From Enterococcus avium ATCC 14025 (lineage in GTDB: Bacteria; Bacillota; Bacilli; Lactobacillales; Enterococcaceae): a stretch of DNA of 64,000 nt. How positions within the stretch are numbered: position 1 is the stretch's first letter; each line of letters begins with the position of its first letter. The translations under genes were made by a program, and so were the position numbers. Shown here in pieces: positions 27,866 through 36,296 of this stretch. The notes beneath the pieces are model-generated. The model was not told where the DNA came from, searched no databases, and saw nothing but the letters and a program-made list of their open reading frames with translations. The stretch is from assembly GCF_000406965.1 (NCBI RefSeq), contig NZ_KE136362.1, positions 273,148 through 337,147 of the forward strand. The letters are read 5' to 3'.

Positions 27866-27894
27866 ATTAATTACTAACACTATTAGGTATTAAT
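27866..27894. promoter_or_regulatory. probable MarR operator, 29-bp inverted repeat
   Basis: Left half ATTAAT-TA-CTAA (27866-27877), 5-bp centre, right half TTAG-GT-ATTAAT (27883-27894). The outer 6 bp and inner 4 bp are perfect inverted repeats. The position just downstream of the -10 box fits autorepression by the MarR protein encoded next. Confidence 0.6.
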
Positions 27895-27931
27895 GAGACG
27901 AAAGTTATTTTTTGAAAGAAGGGGGAGTATG

Positions 27932-28378
27932 ATGACATACGCAGAAGATGCAGAACGTGAACTAGTGCAACTGATGTTTCAGAATCGCCATGGTGCGTTT
28001 AGCAGGATTGAGAAGAGCAGTAAGGGTGCTAATATCGTCATTAAAGTACTCGATCGATTAGGTGAACCTACGAATCCAAAACATTTGGCCGATACCTTAA
28101 ATCTATCCACTGCTCGGATCGCTGCTGTACTGGGAAACTTAGAAAAACGCGGGCTGATAAGTCGCACAATGGATCCTAATGACCGACGACGAATCAACGT
28201 CAGTTTAACAGAGAACGGGAAAAAAGTGGCTAAGGCTGAAAAGCTGGAAATGCGGAATAAAATCATTCGAGTATTTGAGCTGATGGGGGAAGAGGACACT
28301 AAAAAATATCTTGAATTGACTGCCAAATTTGTCAAGTACTCTCAAAAATTAACCATGGAAGGGGAAAGTGATCAATAG
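27932..28378 (+). CDS. MarR-family transcriptional regulator
   Basis: A 148-aa winged-helix protein: TNPKHLADTLNLSTARIAAVLGNLEKRGLISRTMDPNDRRRINVSLTENGKK is the complete MarR DNA-binding domain, with the DPNDRRR wing. It is expected to repress the two ABC genes downstream and to be relieved by a transported ligand. Tandem ATGs lie at 27929 and 27932; the second gives better spacing to AAGGGGG. Its stop overlaps the GTG start of the first ABC gene by one base (TAGTG), so all three genes form one operon. Enterococcal exporter pairs with a MarR gene in front are known. Confidence 0.9.
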   Translation: MTYAEDAERELVQLMFQNRHGAFSRIEKSSKGANIVIKVLDRLGEPTNPKHLADTLNLSTARIAAVLGNLEKRGLISRTMDPNDRRRINVSLTENGKKVAKAEKLEMRNKIIRVFELMGEEDTKKYLELTAKFVKYSQKLTMEGESDQ

Positions 28379-30759
28379 TGAAGATTTTTAAATATCTTGG
28401 TAAATACTGGTACGCAATTATTGCTGTGTTCTTGCTTTTAATCGTGCAGGCATCTAGTGATTTAAGCTTACCAAGTTTAACGTCAGATATCGTTGATATC
28501 GGTATTCAACAAGGAGGACTTGAACAGTCAACTCCAGAAAAAATTAGAAAATCAACGCTTCAAGGAATCGAGATATTTATGACCGATAAAGAGAAGCAAA
28601 CAATCAAGGAAAATTATAAAGAAGCCACCCAAACGATTGATGGCAAGAAGGTTGATATTTATAAATTAGATCTTCAAGAGGGTATGACAAAAGATAAGTT
28701 AGCAGATATCTTTAATTTACCGATGATGATGATTGCTTCCACTCGTTCAAAGGATTCAAGCAATGCGAAAGAAGCAAAAGAAGTTATCAATGATTATACA
28801 GCTATCTCAAAGGATGCTGCTCAGGCACAGGCTTTGGGGCAAGAGGCGAAAACCCTTGGTGAGCAAGCTCAAGCAGCTGGTAAAGAAGCTGCTGCGGCTA
28901 CAGACGGTGCAACTGCCGCTGCAAAAGGTGCGGAAGCTCAGAGATTAGCTGCTGAAGCGCAAGCAAAAGGAGAAGAAGCTCAAAAACTTGGCGATTCTAT
29001 CAAAGCCAAAAATGACGCGATGCCATCAAAAGTTGAAGCTGCACGTAAAGCTACTAAGGAAAGCCTAGGCGATGTTGGTGAAGACTCATTGAAAACGGTA
29101 GGGATTCAACTGACTTTGGCGGAATACAAAGCGTTAGATGTGAATACAGGGAAAATCCAGACGGACTATATGATCAAGACTGGAGCGAAAATGCTTGGTT
29201 TGACTTTAGTATCTGCTGTTGCGGCAATTATTGTTGGTTTAATTGCTTCATTAATTGCTGCGACTGTTGGTAAAAACCTGCGTGTTGGACAATACGAGCG
29301 AACATTGGAATTTTCAAATAACGAAATGGAAAAATTCTCACCTGCTTCATTGATTACACGAAATACCAACGATATTCAACAAATTCAAATGGGTATCGTT
29401 ATGATCATGCGAATCGTTTTATATGCACCAATCTTAGGTATCGGTGGTGTTTACAGAGTATACAAGACCGGCACTGGTATGGGCTGGATCGTAGGTGTGG
29501 CTGTAGCAGCTGTTTTAGTTTTAGTCCTAACCTTATTGCTGACCACAATGCCTAAATTTAAGGCCCTACAAAACTTAGTCGACCGTGTAAACTTAGTTTC
29601 TCGTGAAATTATCACTGGGTTACCAGTTATTCGTGCGTTCTCACGTGAAAAATATGAGGAAGAGCGTTTCGATGTTGCTAATACGAACTTGATGAAGACG
29701 CAAATGTTCGTTAACCGTGCGATGTCATTGATGATGCCAATTATGATGCTGTTGATGAATGGTATTTCAGTCTTGATTGTGTGGGTTGGTGGACACAATA
29801 TGGACAATGGTCAATTACAAGTTGGGGATATGATGGCCTTCATTACTTATACAATGCAAATTGTTATGGCCTTCATGATGTTGTCAATGGTATCGATCAT
29901 TTTACCTCGTGCCAATGTTGCAGCTGGACGTGTAGATGAAGTGTTGAACACGGAACCTACGATTAAAGATCCAGAACATCCAAAAGACGACCATGACTTC
30001 AAAGGTGAAGTGAAATTTGAAGGTGTTCAATTCCGTTATGGCGATGCTGATGCAGATGTCTTGCATCATATTAATTTCACTGCTAAACCGGGTGAAACAA
30101 CTGCTTTGATCGGTTCGACAGGTTCAGGAAAGTCAACGATCGTCAATTTGATTCCGCGTCTCTTTGACGTAACTGGCGGACGTATCACGATTGACGGTAT
30201 CGATATTCGTGAAATGAGCATGCATAAATTACATGAGATTATGGGATTTGTACCACAAAAAGGTGTGCTGTTCTCTGGTGACATTGCTTCAAATATCAAA
30301 TTTGGTGATGCTGATATTTCAGATGAACAAATGAAACGAGCTGCTGAGATTGCACAAGCAGATGAATTTATCAACTCGAATGAAAAAGGATTTGATCGGA
30401 CAATTTCCCAAGGTGGAACGAATGTTTCTGGTGGACAAAAGCAACGGTTATCAATCGCTCGGGCACTGGCTAAGAATCCGAAAATATTGATCTTTGATGA
30501 TTCCTTCTCAGCTCTTGATAACAAGACGGATGTTGCTTTGCGTAAAGCATTAGCTGAGAACATCAAGGATGCTACTCAAATTATCGTAGCGCAAAAAATT
30601 TCTACGATCTTGCATGCGGACAACATTATCGTATTAGATGAAGGCCGTGTAGTAGCCCAAGGTCGTCATGAAGAATTGATGGAATCATCGGCTGTCTATC
30701 AAGAAATAGCTCAGTCACAATTAAGTAATGCTGAACTAGGCATAGAAGAAGCGGATTAA
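28378..30759 (+). CDS. heterodimeric ABC exporter subunit with large extracellular insertion
   Basis: A 793-aa half-transporter, some 200 residues longer than its class. TM1 is at about 12-32; residues 45-265 form an insertion between TM1 and TM2, outside the cell by topology, with a stretch at 145-205 that is Ala/Gln/Glu/Lys-rich and looks like a coiled coil. TM2 to TM6 follow, then the NBD with Walker A GSTGSGKST, signature NVSGGQKQRLS and Walker B ILIFDDSFSALD (Asp in place of catalytic Glu: degenerate half). Start GTG overlaps the marR stop. Forms the exporter with the next gene product. Confidence 0.88.
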   Translation: MKIFKYLGKYWYAIIAVFLLLIVQASSDLSLPSLTSDIVDIGIQQGGLEQSTPEKIRKSTLQGIEIFMTDKEKQTIKENYKEATQTIDGKKVDIYKLDLQEGMTKDKLADIFNLPMMMIASTRSKDSSNAKEAKEVINDYTAISKDAAQAQALGQEAKTLGEQAQAAGKEAAAATDGATAAAKGAEAQRLAAEAQAKGEEAQKLGDSIKAKNDAMPSKVEAARKATKESLGDVGEDSLKTVGIQLTLAEYKALDVNTGKIQTDYMIKTGAKMLGLTLVSAVAAIIVGLIASLIAATVGKNLRVGQYERTLEFSNNEMEKFSPASLITRNTNDIQQIQMGIVMIMRIVLYAPILGIGGVYRVYKTGTGMGWIVGVAVAAVLVLVLTLLLTTMPKFKALQNLVDRVNLVSREIITGLPVIRAFSREKYEEERFDVANTNLMKTQMFVNRAMSLMMPIMMLLMNGISVLIVWVGGHNMDNGQLQVGDMMAFITYTMQIVMAFMMLSMVSIILPRANVAAGRVDEVLNTEPTIKDPEHPKDDHDFKGEVKFEGVQFRYGDADADVLHHINFTAKPGETTALIGSTGSGKSTIVNLIPRLFDVTGGRITIDGIDIREMSMHKLHEIMGFVPQKGVLFSGDIASNIKFGDADISDEQMKRAAEIAQADEFINSNEKGFDRTISQGGTNVSGGQKQRLSIARALAKNPKILIFDDSFSALDNKTDVALRKALAENIKDATQIIVAQKISTILHADNIIVLDEGRVVAQGRHEELMESSAVYQEIAQSQLSNAELGIEEAD

Positions 30760-30774
30760 GGAGGAGCGAAAAGA

Positions 30775-32619
30775 ATGGCAGAACAAAAACAAAATCGCCC
30801 TCGTGGTGGCGGACCTGGTCGAGGGATGAGTGCGCCAGTTGAAAAAGCGAAAGATTTCAAAGGTACGATCAAAAAATTGGTTTCGTATCTTGGCGCTTAT
30901 AAAATCGCCGTTTTCTTTGTAATGATCTTTGCGGCAGCTTCAACGATCTTCAATATTTGGGGACCAAAGATCCTGTCAAAGGCGATCACAGAATTATTTA
31001 ACGGTCTGATCAAGAAATATCAGGGAACTGGCGATATCAACTTTGATAAAATCGGTGGTATCCTGCTCTTCATGTTAGGTCTTTATGTAGTTGCTTCCTT
31101 ATTTGGGATCATTCAAGGCTGGATCATGTCGACGATTTCGCAAAAGATCACTTATCGGATGCGGAAAGAGATTTCTGAAAAAATCAACCGCATGCCAATG
31201 AATTATTTTGAAAGCCGCACGACTGGTGAGGTTTTATCACGAATCACTAATGACGTGGATACTTTAGGACAATCATTGAATCAAAGTTTGACTCAATTAA
31301 TTACTTCAACATTTACCATAATCGGAGTTATCGTGATGATGCTTTCAATCTCAGTGAAGATGACCGGTATCGCGATATTGATCGTGCCGATCTCACTTTT
31401 ATTGATCATGGTTGTCGTGAAGAATTCGCAAAAGTATTTCAAAACGCAGCAAGAATATCTTGGGGTGATCAATGGTAAAGTTGAAGAAACAATCGGTGGA
31501 TACACCATCGTACGCTTATTCAACGAGGAAGAAAACTCATTGAAAGAATTCAAAGAACAAAATGATATTCTCTTCAAATCAGCATGGAAATCTCAATTTC
31601 TTTCTGGTTTGATGCAGCCGATCATGAATTTTGTCGGTAACTTAGGATATGTAGGTGTGGCGATTGCCGGTGGTGTGATGGCTTATAACGGTACGATCAC
31701 TGTTGGGGATATTCAAGCGTTTATTCAATATGTACGAAATCTGACACAGCCGATCGCACAACTAGCTCAAGTATCAAACATGCTGCAATCAATGGCAGCA
31801 GCGGCAGAACGGGTCTTTGAATTCTTAGCAGAAGATGAAGAAGAACAAATGGCTGAAAATCCTGTTCAAATTGATAAGGCAAAAGGAATGGTCGATTTCG
31901 ATCATGTTCAATTTGGCTATACATCTGATAAAATCGTTATCCAAGATTTTACTTCGCATGTTGATCCTGGTCAGACAGTTGCGATTGTTGGTCCAACTGG
32001 TGCAGGTAAAACCACGATGGTTAAATTGCTGATGCGGTTTTACGATGTCAACTCTGGTGCGATTAAGATTGATGGTCATAATATCAAAGATTTCAATCGT
32101 GCTGATTTGCGTAAGAACATTGGGATGGTCTTGCAGGATACGTGGTTGTTCAAAGGGACGATCATGGACAACTTGCGGTACGGTCGTTTAGATGCGACCG
32201 ACGAAGAAGTTTACGCAGCAGCTAAAGCCGCTCACGTGGATCACTTCATCAAGACATTGCCTGGTGGCTATGACATGGAATTGAACGAAGAATCTTCCAA
32301 TATCTCTCAAGGGCAAAAGCAATTGCTGACGATTGCGCGTGCAATCTTAGCTGATAAGCCAATTTTGATCTTGGATGAGGCAACATCATCTGTTGATACA
32401 CGGACAGAAGGATTGATTCAAGAAGCGATGAACAATCTGATGAAGGGGCGGACGTCATTTGTTATCGCTCACCGTCTATCAACGATCAAGGATGCCGATA
32501 AGATTCTTTATATGCAAGGCGGAGATATCAAAGAACAAGGAAGCCATGAAGAACTATTGGCTCAAAACGGACTTTATGCCGCGTTGTACAACTCGCAATT
32601 TGAAGAATTATCAGAATAA
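30775..32619 (+). CDS. heterodimeric ABC exporter subunit (catalytic half)
   Basis: A 614-aa half-transporter with a Gly/Arg/Pro-rich N-terminal tail (NRPRGGGPGRG), six membrane helices and an NBD with Walker A GPTGAGKTT, signature NISQGQKQLLT and Walker B ILILDEATSSVD. The catalytic Glu is present and the signature is S-Q-G-Q, the mirror of its partner, exactly as in pair 1. It begins 15 bp after the 793-aa gene with AAGGAGGAG. MarR control suggests induction by a toxic compound. A strong terminator follows. Confidence 0.9.
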   Translation: MAEQKQNRPRGGGPGRGMSAPVEKAKDFKGTIKKLVSYLGAYKIAVFFVMIFAAASTIFNIWGPKILSKAITELFNGLIKKYQGTGDINFDKIGGILLFMLGLYVVASLFGIIQGWIMSTISQKITYRMRKEISEKINRMPMNYFESRTTGEVLSRITNDVDTLGQSLNQSLTQLITSTFTIIGVIVMMLSISVKMTGIAILIVPISLLLIMVVVKNSQKYFKTQQEYLGVINGKVEETIGGYTIVRLFNEEENSLKEFKEQNDILFKSAWKSQFLSGLMQPIMNFVGNLGYVGVAIAGGVMAYNGTITVGDIQAFIQYVRNLTQPIAQLAQVSNMLQSMAAAAERVFEFLAEDEEEQMAENPVQIDKAKGMVDFDHVQFGYTSDKIVIQDFTSHVDPGQTVAIVGPTGAGKTTMVKLLMRFYDVNSGAIKIDGHNIKDFNRADLRKNIGMVLQDTWLFKGTIMDNLRYGRLDATDEEVYAAAKAAHVDHFIKTLPGGYDMELNEESSNISQGQKQLLTIARAILADKPILILDEATSSVDTRTEGLIQEAMNNLMKGRTSFVIAHRLSTIKDADKILYMQGGDIKEQGSHEELLAQNGLYAALYNSQFEELSE

Positions 32620-32623
32620 AGCA

Positions 32624-32665
32624 AAGACCAATCATCCATTTATTTCGGATGATTGGTCTTTTTTA
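32624..32665 (+). terminator. intrinsic terminator after ABC pair 2
   Basis: AAGACCAATCATCC pairs perfectly with GGATGATTGGTCTT around ATTTATTTC, followed by TTTTT. It lies between convergent genes and may also act on the minus strand. Confidence 0.85.
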
Positions 32666-32680
32666 TTAAAAAATCGTCTA

Positions 32681-33259
32681 CTAGTAGCGACTTTTGTCTG
32701 TGATCATCTTTGTTTGTTTATCATAAGTGATTGTGACAGAGCCATTGGTATATTCGCCGTCTTTAGTTTGATCCCATGTGGCTGTCGATCTTGGAGGCAT
32801 ACCATATTTTTCTCTTTCCCAGCTGGTAACTCTATCTGGTGGGCCAACTAGCTTTTCTAATTCTTCATAGCTGGCACCGCCCTTAAAGGAGTATTTTTCG
32901 TTGTCAGCATCGTAATGCTCTGTCGCGACCTTTATACTATCGTAAATCTCTGATGTCCACTCTCCAGGAAACGCCTCCTTTGGTTTGGAGGTTCCTGGTT
33001 GTGTATCGATCGGTTCATAGGAAACGGTATTAGAAAACATAAAAATGACAGAACCAATGATGAGTAAAATAGCGAAACTCAGTGCCAGCACCTTATTTTT
33101 AGGAGATTTCTTCGGGAGTGCAGTTTGTTGCCGCACTTTTTGTGACAAATCCTTTTTTTGTGGTTTTAAATAAATCGTTCCACAATAATCACATTTCCAA
33201 CCTTGTTCAACTTTATGGAAATGTGTGCTACCGCAATTCATACATTCTTTACTTTTCAT
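32681..33259 (-). CDS. zinc-ribbon membrane protein, 192 aa
   Basis: N-terminal zinc ribbon C6-x2-C9 ... C23-x2-C26 (CMNCGSTHFHKVEQGWKCDYC), a basic linker, one membrane helix (about 57-77) and an outside domain of about 110 residues. That domain contains YEELEKLVGPPDRVTSWE, reminiscent of the SmpA/BamE-BLIP type (x-x-L-G-x-P-D). The start at 33259 overlaps the upstream paralogue's stop by 11 bp and is coupled to it; Met at 33271 is an alternative. The ribbon has the same spacing as in the upstream gene, so the pair arose by duplication. Function unknown. Confidence 0.7.
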   Translation of the reverse strand: MKSKECMNCGSTHFHKVEQGWKCDYCGTIYLKPQKKDLSQKVRQQTALPKKSPKNKVLALSFAILLIIGSVIFMFSNTVSYEPIDTQPGTSKPKEAFPGEWTSEIYDSIKVATEHYDADNEKYSFKGGASYEELEKLVGPPDRVTSWEREKYGMPPRSTATWDQTKDGEYTNGSVTITYDKQTKMITDKSRY

Positions 33260-34268
33260 GATAGAGTCCATCCGATCCGTAATTTTCAGGGAAGTCATCC
33301 GGATATTTACCTAATCCAGCGCGAGAATATTGCTCTGGTAGACGGTTAAAGTAAATGTAACGCACGATTGGGGTAACATATCCTACCTGGTCATTTTTTA
33401 AATAAACGTTGGGTTTTCCCTGTTTTTCGTAAACAAATAGTTTGGTGAATCCACCAAAAGTGTTATCCGTGTTTATGGCGATGAAGGCACGAACCTCTCG
33501 CCAAGTCAATTCTCCTTGCTGCCACTGCTTTCTAAGCATCTTTGCTTCATAATTGATGGGATTGTTTTGTTCATCAAACTTAAGAGCAAGCTTTTTTTGA
33601 ATTTGCTCGGAATCTGTAACAATCTTATCTGGCTGCCCCCAAATCCGTAAAATATCTGAGCTGGAGTATTGATCGAAATCTGGTCCGTAAGCAGCTAGAT
33701 ATCCGGCTTCTCGATAATAGGTCGTTATGGCGAAGTCGCTATTAGGATTTTCGATGATCATCTCTTCGTTTGGAGATGTTCTTAGACGATTTTTTTCAAG
33801 AGTATCATGTTGCTTTTGTGCGGCCGATACTCGTTCTTTAAACTCTTCCGTCTTGTCGCCGCCGTATTCTTCCGCTGATACAAGTGCTAAATCAATCTCC
33901 TCTTGGTTCAATGAAAGCTCGGCGATTCTCACATTTCGCTCAGGATTATTCAATTGGCTAGGTGAATAGGTTGTCGAATCTGTCGAGCTTTTAGCGTTGG
34001 TGACAGGCTTAAATGTAGTCAGCTTCGATCCGCTCTTTGAAGGAGTTGCTTTCAATGAAAAGGGAATAAGAATACTGCTAATAAAAAGAATACCCACAAT
34101 AAGAAACAAGGTGATGCTTATAATGAAAGCCAGCTTTTTCCGCGGCTGTCTTTTTTCTAGAGGTGGTGCATCAAGCTCGTAGACTGCGTGACAATAGCTA
34201 CATTCATAACCAGATTCTATTTTTTCGAACTGATTTCCACCGCAATATTTACAGACCAAGCCCTTCAT
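33249..34268 (-). CDS. zinc-ribbon membrane protein, 339 aa
   Basis: Starts MKGLVCKYCGGNQFEKIESGYECSYC: zinc ribbon C6-x2-C9 ... C23-x2-C26, then a membrane helix (about 46-70), a Ser/Thr-rich spacer, a helical part (about 110-160) and a C-terminal domain containing SDILRIWGQPDKIVTDSEQ, similar to the G-P-P-D-R motif of its downstream partner. Topology puts the ribbon in the cytoplasm and the rest outside. ATG 34268 follows GAGGAGTGG. The family is not one I can name; membrane proteins with a cytosolic ribbon may sense ligands or anchor envelope complexes. Confidence 0.7.
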   Translation of the reverse strand: MKGLVCKYCGGNQFEKIESGYECSYCHAVYELDAPPLEKRQPRKKLAFIISITLFLIVGILFISSILIPFSLKATPSKSGSKLTTFKPVTNAKSSTDSTTYSPSQLNNPERNVRIAELSLNQEEIDLALVSAEEYGGDKTEEFKERVSAAQKQHDTLEKNRLRTSPNEEMIIENPNSDFAITTYYREAGYLAAYGPDFDQYSSSDILRIWGQPDKIVTDSEQIQKKLALKFDEQNNPINYEAKMLRKQWQQGELTWREVRAFIAINTDNTFGGFTKLFVYEKQGKPNVYLKNDQVGYVTPIVRYIYFNRLPEQYSRAGLGKYPDDFPENYGSDGLYHEK

Positions 34269-34459
34269 TTTCACCACTCCTCTCATTTTATCCAAAGCCC
34301 ATCAGACAGATAACTTTGTTTTCGATGTTACCAGAACACTAACTGTTCATAAATGATACCACGGGATAGGTAACGCGAAAAGAGACGATGCAAAGATTTT
34401 TGGTATAGCTAGAGATTTGGTTAGAGAAATATTTCTGTAAAATGAACTTTTGCTCTTTG

Positions 34460-34488
34460 TTGACTAATCAACAAGAAGATGATATTTT
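34460..34488 (+). promoter_or_regulatory. promoter of the aldolase-dehydrogenase operon
   Basis: TTGACT (34460-34465), 17 bp, TATTTT (34483-34488). The predicted start site falls inside the palindrome at 34493-34510. Confidence 0.6.
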
Positions 34489-34492
34489 AACT

Positions 34493-34510
34493 ATAGAAAA
34501 TATTTTCTAT
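34493..34510. promoter_or_regulatory. 18-bp perfect palindrome, candidate operator
   Basis: ATAGAAAATATTTTCTAT is a perfect palindrome covering the expected transcription start of the aldolase operon. It overlaps the shared element at 34505-34528. A repressor site is likely; the protein is not identified. Confidence 0.55.
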
Positions 34511-34528
34511 TAAATGAACATAATTTCA
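34505..34528 (+). promoter_or_regulatory. operator-like element shared with the PTS promoter (copy 1)
   Basis: TTCTATTAA-A-TGAA followed by six bases and TTCA. The copy at 39078-39101 is identical at 20 of 24 positions and lies at the same distance (40 versus 41 bp) from its start codon. TGAA-N6-TTCA is an inverted repeat in both. The SorC-type regulator encoded at 43335 is the obvious candidate binder. Confidence 0.5.
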
Positions 34529-34544
34529 AAAAGGAGTAGCGCGT

Positions 34545-35186
34545 ATGATGGATACAGAAAAGGTACAGCTGGTAGAATATGGCAAAAAATTGATTTCGAC
34601 TGGATTGACTGCAGGGACTGGCGGAAACATCAGCATGTATGACCCTGAAAGCCAGCTGATGGCAATCACGCCTAGTGGCATTGATTATTTCGAGATGACA
34701 GTAGAGGATATTGTTGTGCTGGATCTTGAAGGGAAGGTTGTTGAAGGAGCAAGGAAGCCTTCAAGTGAATGGCAGATGCATTTGATTAATTATCAACGGC
34801 GAGGTGATGAGATTCGTGCGGTCGTACATGCACATTCGACATTTAGTTCGATTCTTGCGACTTGCCGCAAGCCTCTTCCAGCGACTAATTATATGATAGC
34901 GATTGCAGGAGGCGGTGATGTTCGCTGCTCTAAATATGCGACGTTTGGGACGGAGAAGTTGGCAGAATACGCCTTTGAAGCGATGGAGAATCGTTATGCT
35001 TGTTTTTTAGCGAATCACGGACTGCTGACATGCGGTTCGAATTTGCACGATGCTTTTTCGGTAGCAAGTGAGATCGAACGTTTAGCGGGTTTACATGTAG
35101 GTGCTTCTTTATTTGGAGATCCAGTAATATTGGACGATGCAGACATGGCTGAAGTACACGAGCGTTTTCCTAGTTATGGACAATAA
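34545..35186 (+). CDS. class II aldolase, FucA-like (L-fuculose-phosphate aldolase type)
   Basis: A 213-aa zinc aldolase. It follows FucA closely: GTGGNISMYD, TPSGIDY, KPSSEWQMHL with the catalytic Glu, VVHAHSTFSS with two zinc His, YATFGTEKLAEYAFEAM and LANHGLLTCG with the third His. FucA-like enzymes cleave L-fuculose-1-phosphate or related ketose/deoxy-pentulose phosphates to dihydroxyacetone phosphate and an aldehyde. The catalytic Glu separates it from AraD-type epimerases such as the 217-aa protein at 38251. It heads a two-gene operon with the dehydrogenase. Exact substrate unknown. Confidence 0.85.
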   Translation: MMDTEKVQLVEYGKKLISTGLTAGTGGNISMYDPESQLMAITPSGIDYFEMTVEDIVVLDLEGKVVEGARKPSSEWQMHLINYQRRGDEIRAVVHAHSTFSSILATCRKPLPATNYMIAIAGGGDVRCSKYATFGTEKLAEYAFEAMENRYACFLANHGLLTCGSNLHDAFSVASEIERLAGLHVGASLFGDPVILDDADMAEVHERFPSYGQ

Positions 35187-35211
35187 AAGAAGTGCGGCGA
35201 GGTGATGAGCA

Positions 35212-36252
35212 ATGAGTAAAGTAATTATTGTCGGAGATACATTTGTTTCTGTGGATATATGGAGACAAGCGGTTGAAATGATGGATCTGCCAGAGCCTGT
35301 AGAGATTGTTTCTTTAGAATGGTACCCGGAAGATTCTCCGAAAGAATTTCAGCGAAAGTTAAAATTGATTGAACAAAACGGACCTGAATCGGTAGCGATT
35401 CCTGAAGGGATTATGGAAGAAATAAGTGATGCCGATTATTTCTTCGTTCACGTGGCTCCAGTTTCTCGTAAGTTGTTGGAAAAGGCACAGAATCTGAAAC
35501 TGATTGGAACTTGTCGTGGTGGGATAGAGCATCTTGACATTGGGTTAGCGCGGGAAATGGGGATTCCAGTTATTCATGTCATTCGGAACGCCGAACCGGT
35601 TGCAGACTATACCATCGGTATGATTTATTCAGTGACCAGAAATATTGCGCTTTCTCATGCGGCGGTGATGCAGGGAGCGTGGCCGAAAAATTTTCCGAAT
35701 GATGCCTATCGAACGACGCTTGCTAGTCAAACAGTTGGTTTAGTTGGGTTGGGGCATATTGGGAAAATGGTGGCCCAACGACTTGTCAATCTTGGAGTAA
35801 AAGTGATCGCCTACGATCCTTTTATTGATCAAGAAGCAGTACGGTCATCTGGTATTGATTTAACCTTTGTTTCTTTAGAGGCATTATTTAAGCATTCAGA
35901 TATTGTTTCTCTGCATATGCGGGTAACGCCTGAAACGGAAAATTTAATCGACAGGAAATTGTTGGCTCTTATGCAGCCTAGTGCTTATTTAATCAATACT
36001 GCTCGTCCTGATATTCTGGTTAAAGCGGATTTTATTGAGGTTTTGAAGAAGAGAAAAATTGCTGGAGCTGCTATTGATGTTGTGTGGGAGGAGCCAATAG
36101 CGGCGGATGATCCTTTACTCGGACTGGATAACTTGGTCATTACTTCGCATATCGCAGGGGATACTGTGGATGCGATTCCTAAATCACCGCTTTTGTTAGC
36201 GAAAACGGTAAAGGATTATCTTCAAACTGGAGTTAGTGAATTCATCGTTTAA
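35212..36252 (+). CDS. D-isomer-specific 2-hydroxyacid dehydrogenase (SerA-like)
   Basis: A 346-aa NAD-dependent dehydrogenase. The nucleotide-binding site is TVGLVGLGHIGKMVAQRL; the catalytic set is Arg in NTARP, acidic residue in AAIDVVWEEP and His in TSHIAGDT. It has no ACT or other regulatory domain, so it is shorter than full-length phosphoglycerate dehydrogenase and probably acts on a sugar-derived acid or aldehyde product (for example from the aldolase upstream). It starts 25 bp after the aldolase with GGCGAGGTGA. The terminator at 36251 follows. Confidence 0.85.
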   Translation: MSKVIIVGDTFVSVDIWRQAVEMMDLPEPVEIVSLEWYPEDSPKEFQRKLKLIEQNGPESVAIPEGIMEEISDADYFFVHVAPVSRKLLEKAQNLKLIGTCRGGIEHLDIGLAREMGIPVIHVIRNAEPVADYTIGMIYSVTRNIALSHAAVMQGAWPKNFPNDAYRTTLASQTVGLVGLGHIGKMVAQRLVNLGVKVIAYDPFIDQEAVRSSGIDLTFVSLEALFKHSDIVSLHMRVTPETENLIDRKLLALMQPSAYLINTARPDILVKADFIEVLKKRKIAGAAIDVVWEEPIAADDPLLGLDNLVITSHIAGDTVDAIPKSPLLLAKTVKDYLQTGVSEFIV

Positions 36253-36296
36253 AAAGAGTTCCTGAGAATTGATTTTCTCAGGAACTCTTTTGTTTT
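36251..36296. terminator. bidirectional terminator between convergent operons
   Basis: AAAAGAGTTCCTGAGAA pairs with TTCTCAGGAACTCTTTT around TTGATT, about 17 bp perfect, with A/T runs on both sides. It serves the dehydrogenase gene and the transketolase C-subunit gene. Confidence 0.85.

Noticed and set aside
28733..28948. 71-codon ORF inside the ABC subunit gene
   Set aside because: Shadow of the Ala-rich insertion in another frame; no ribosome site.
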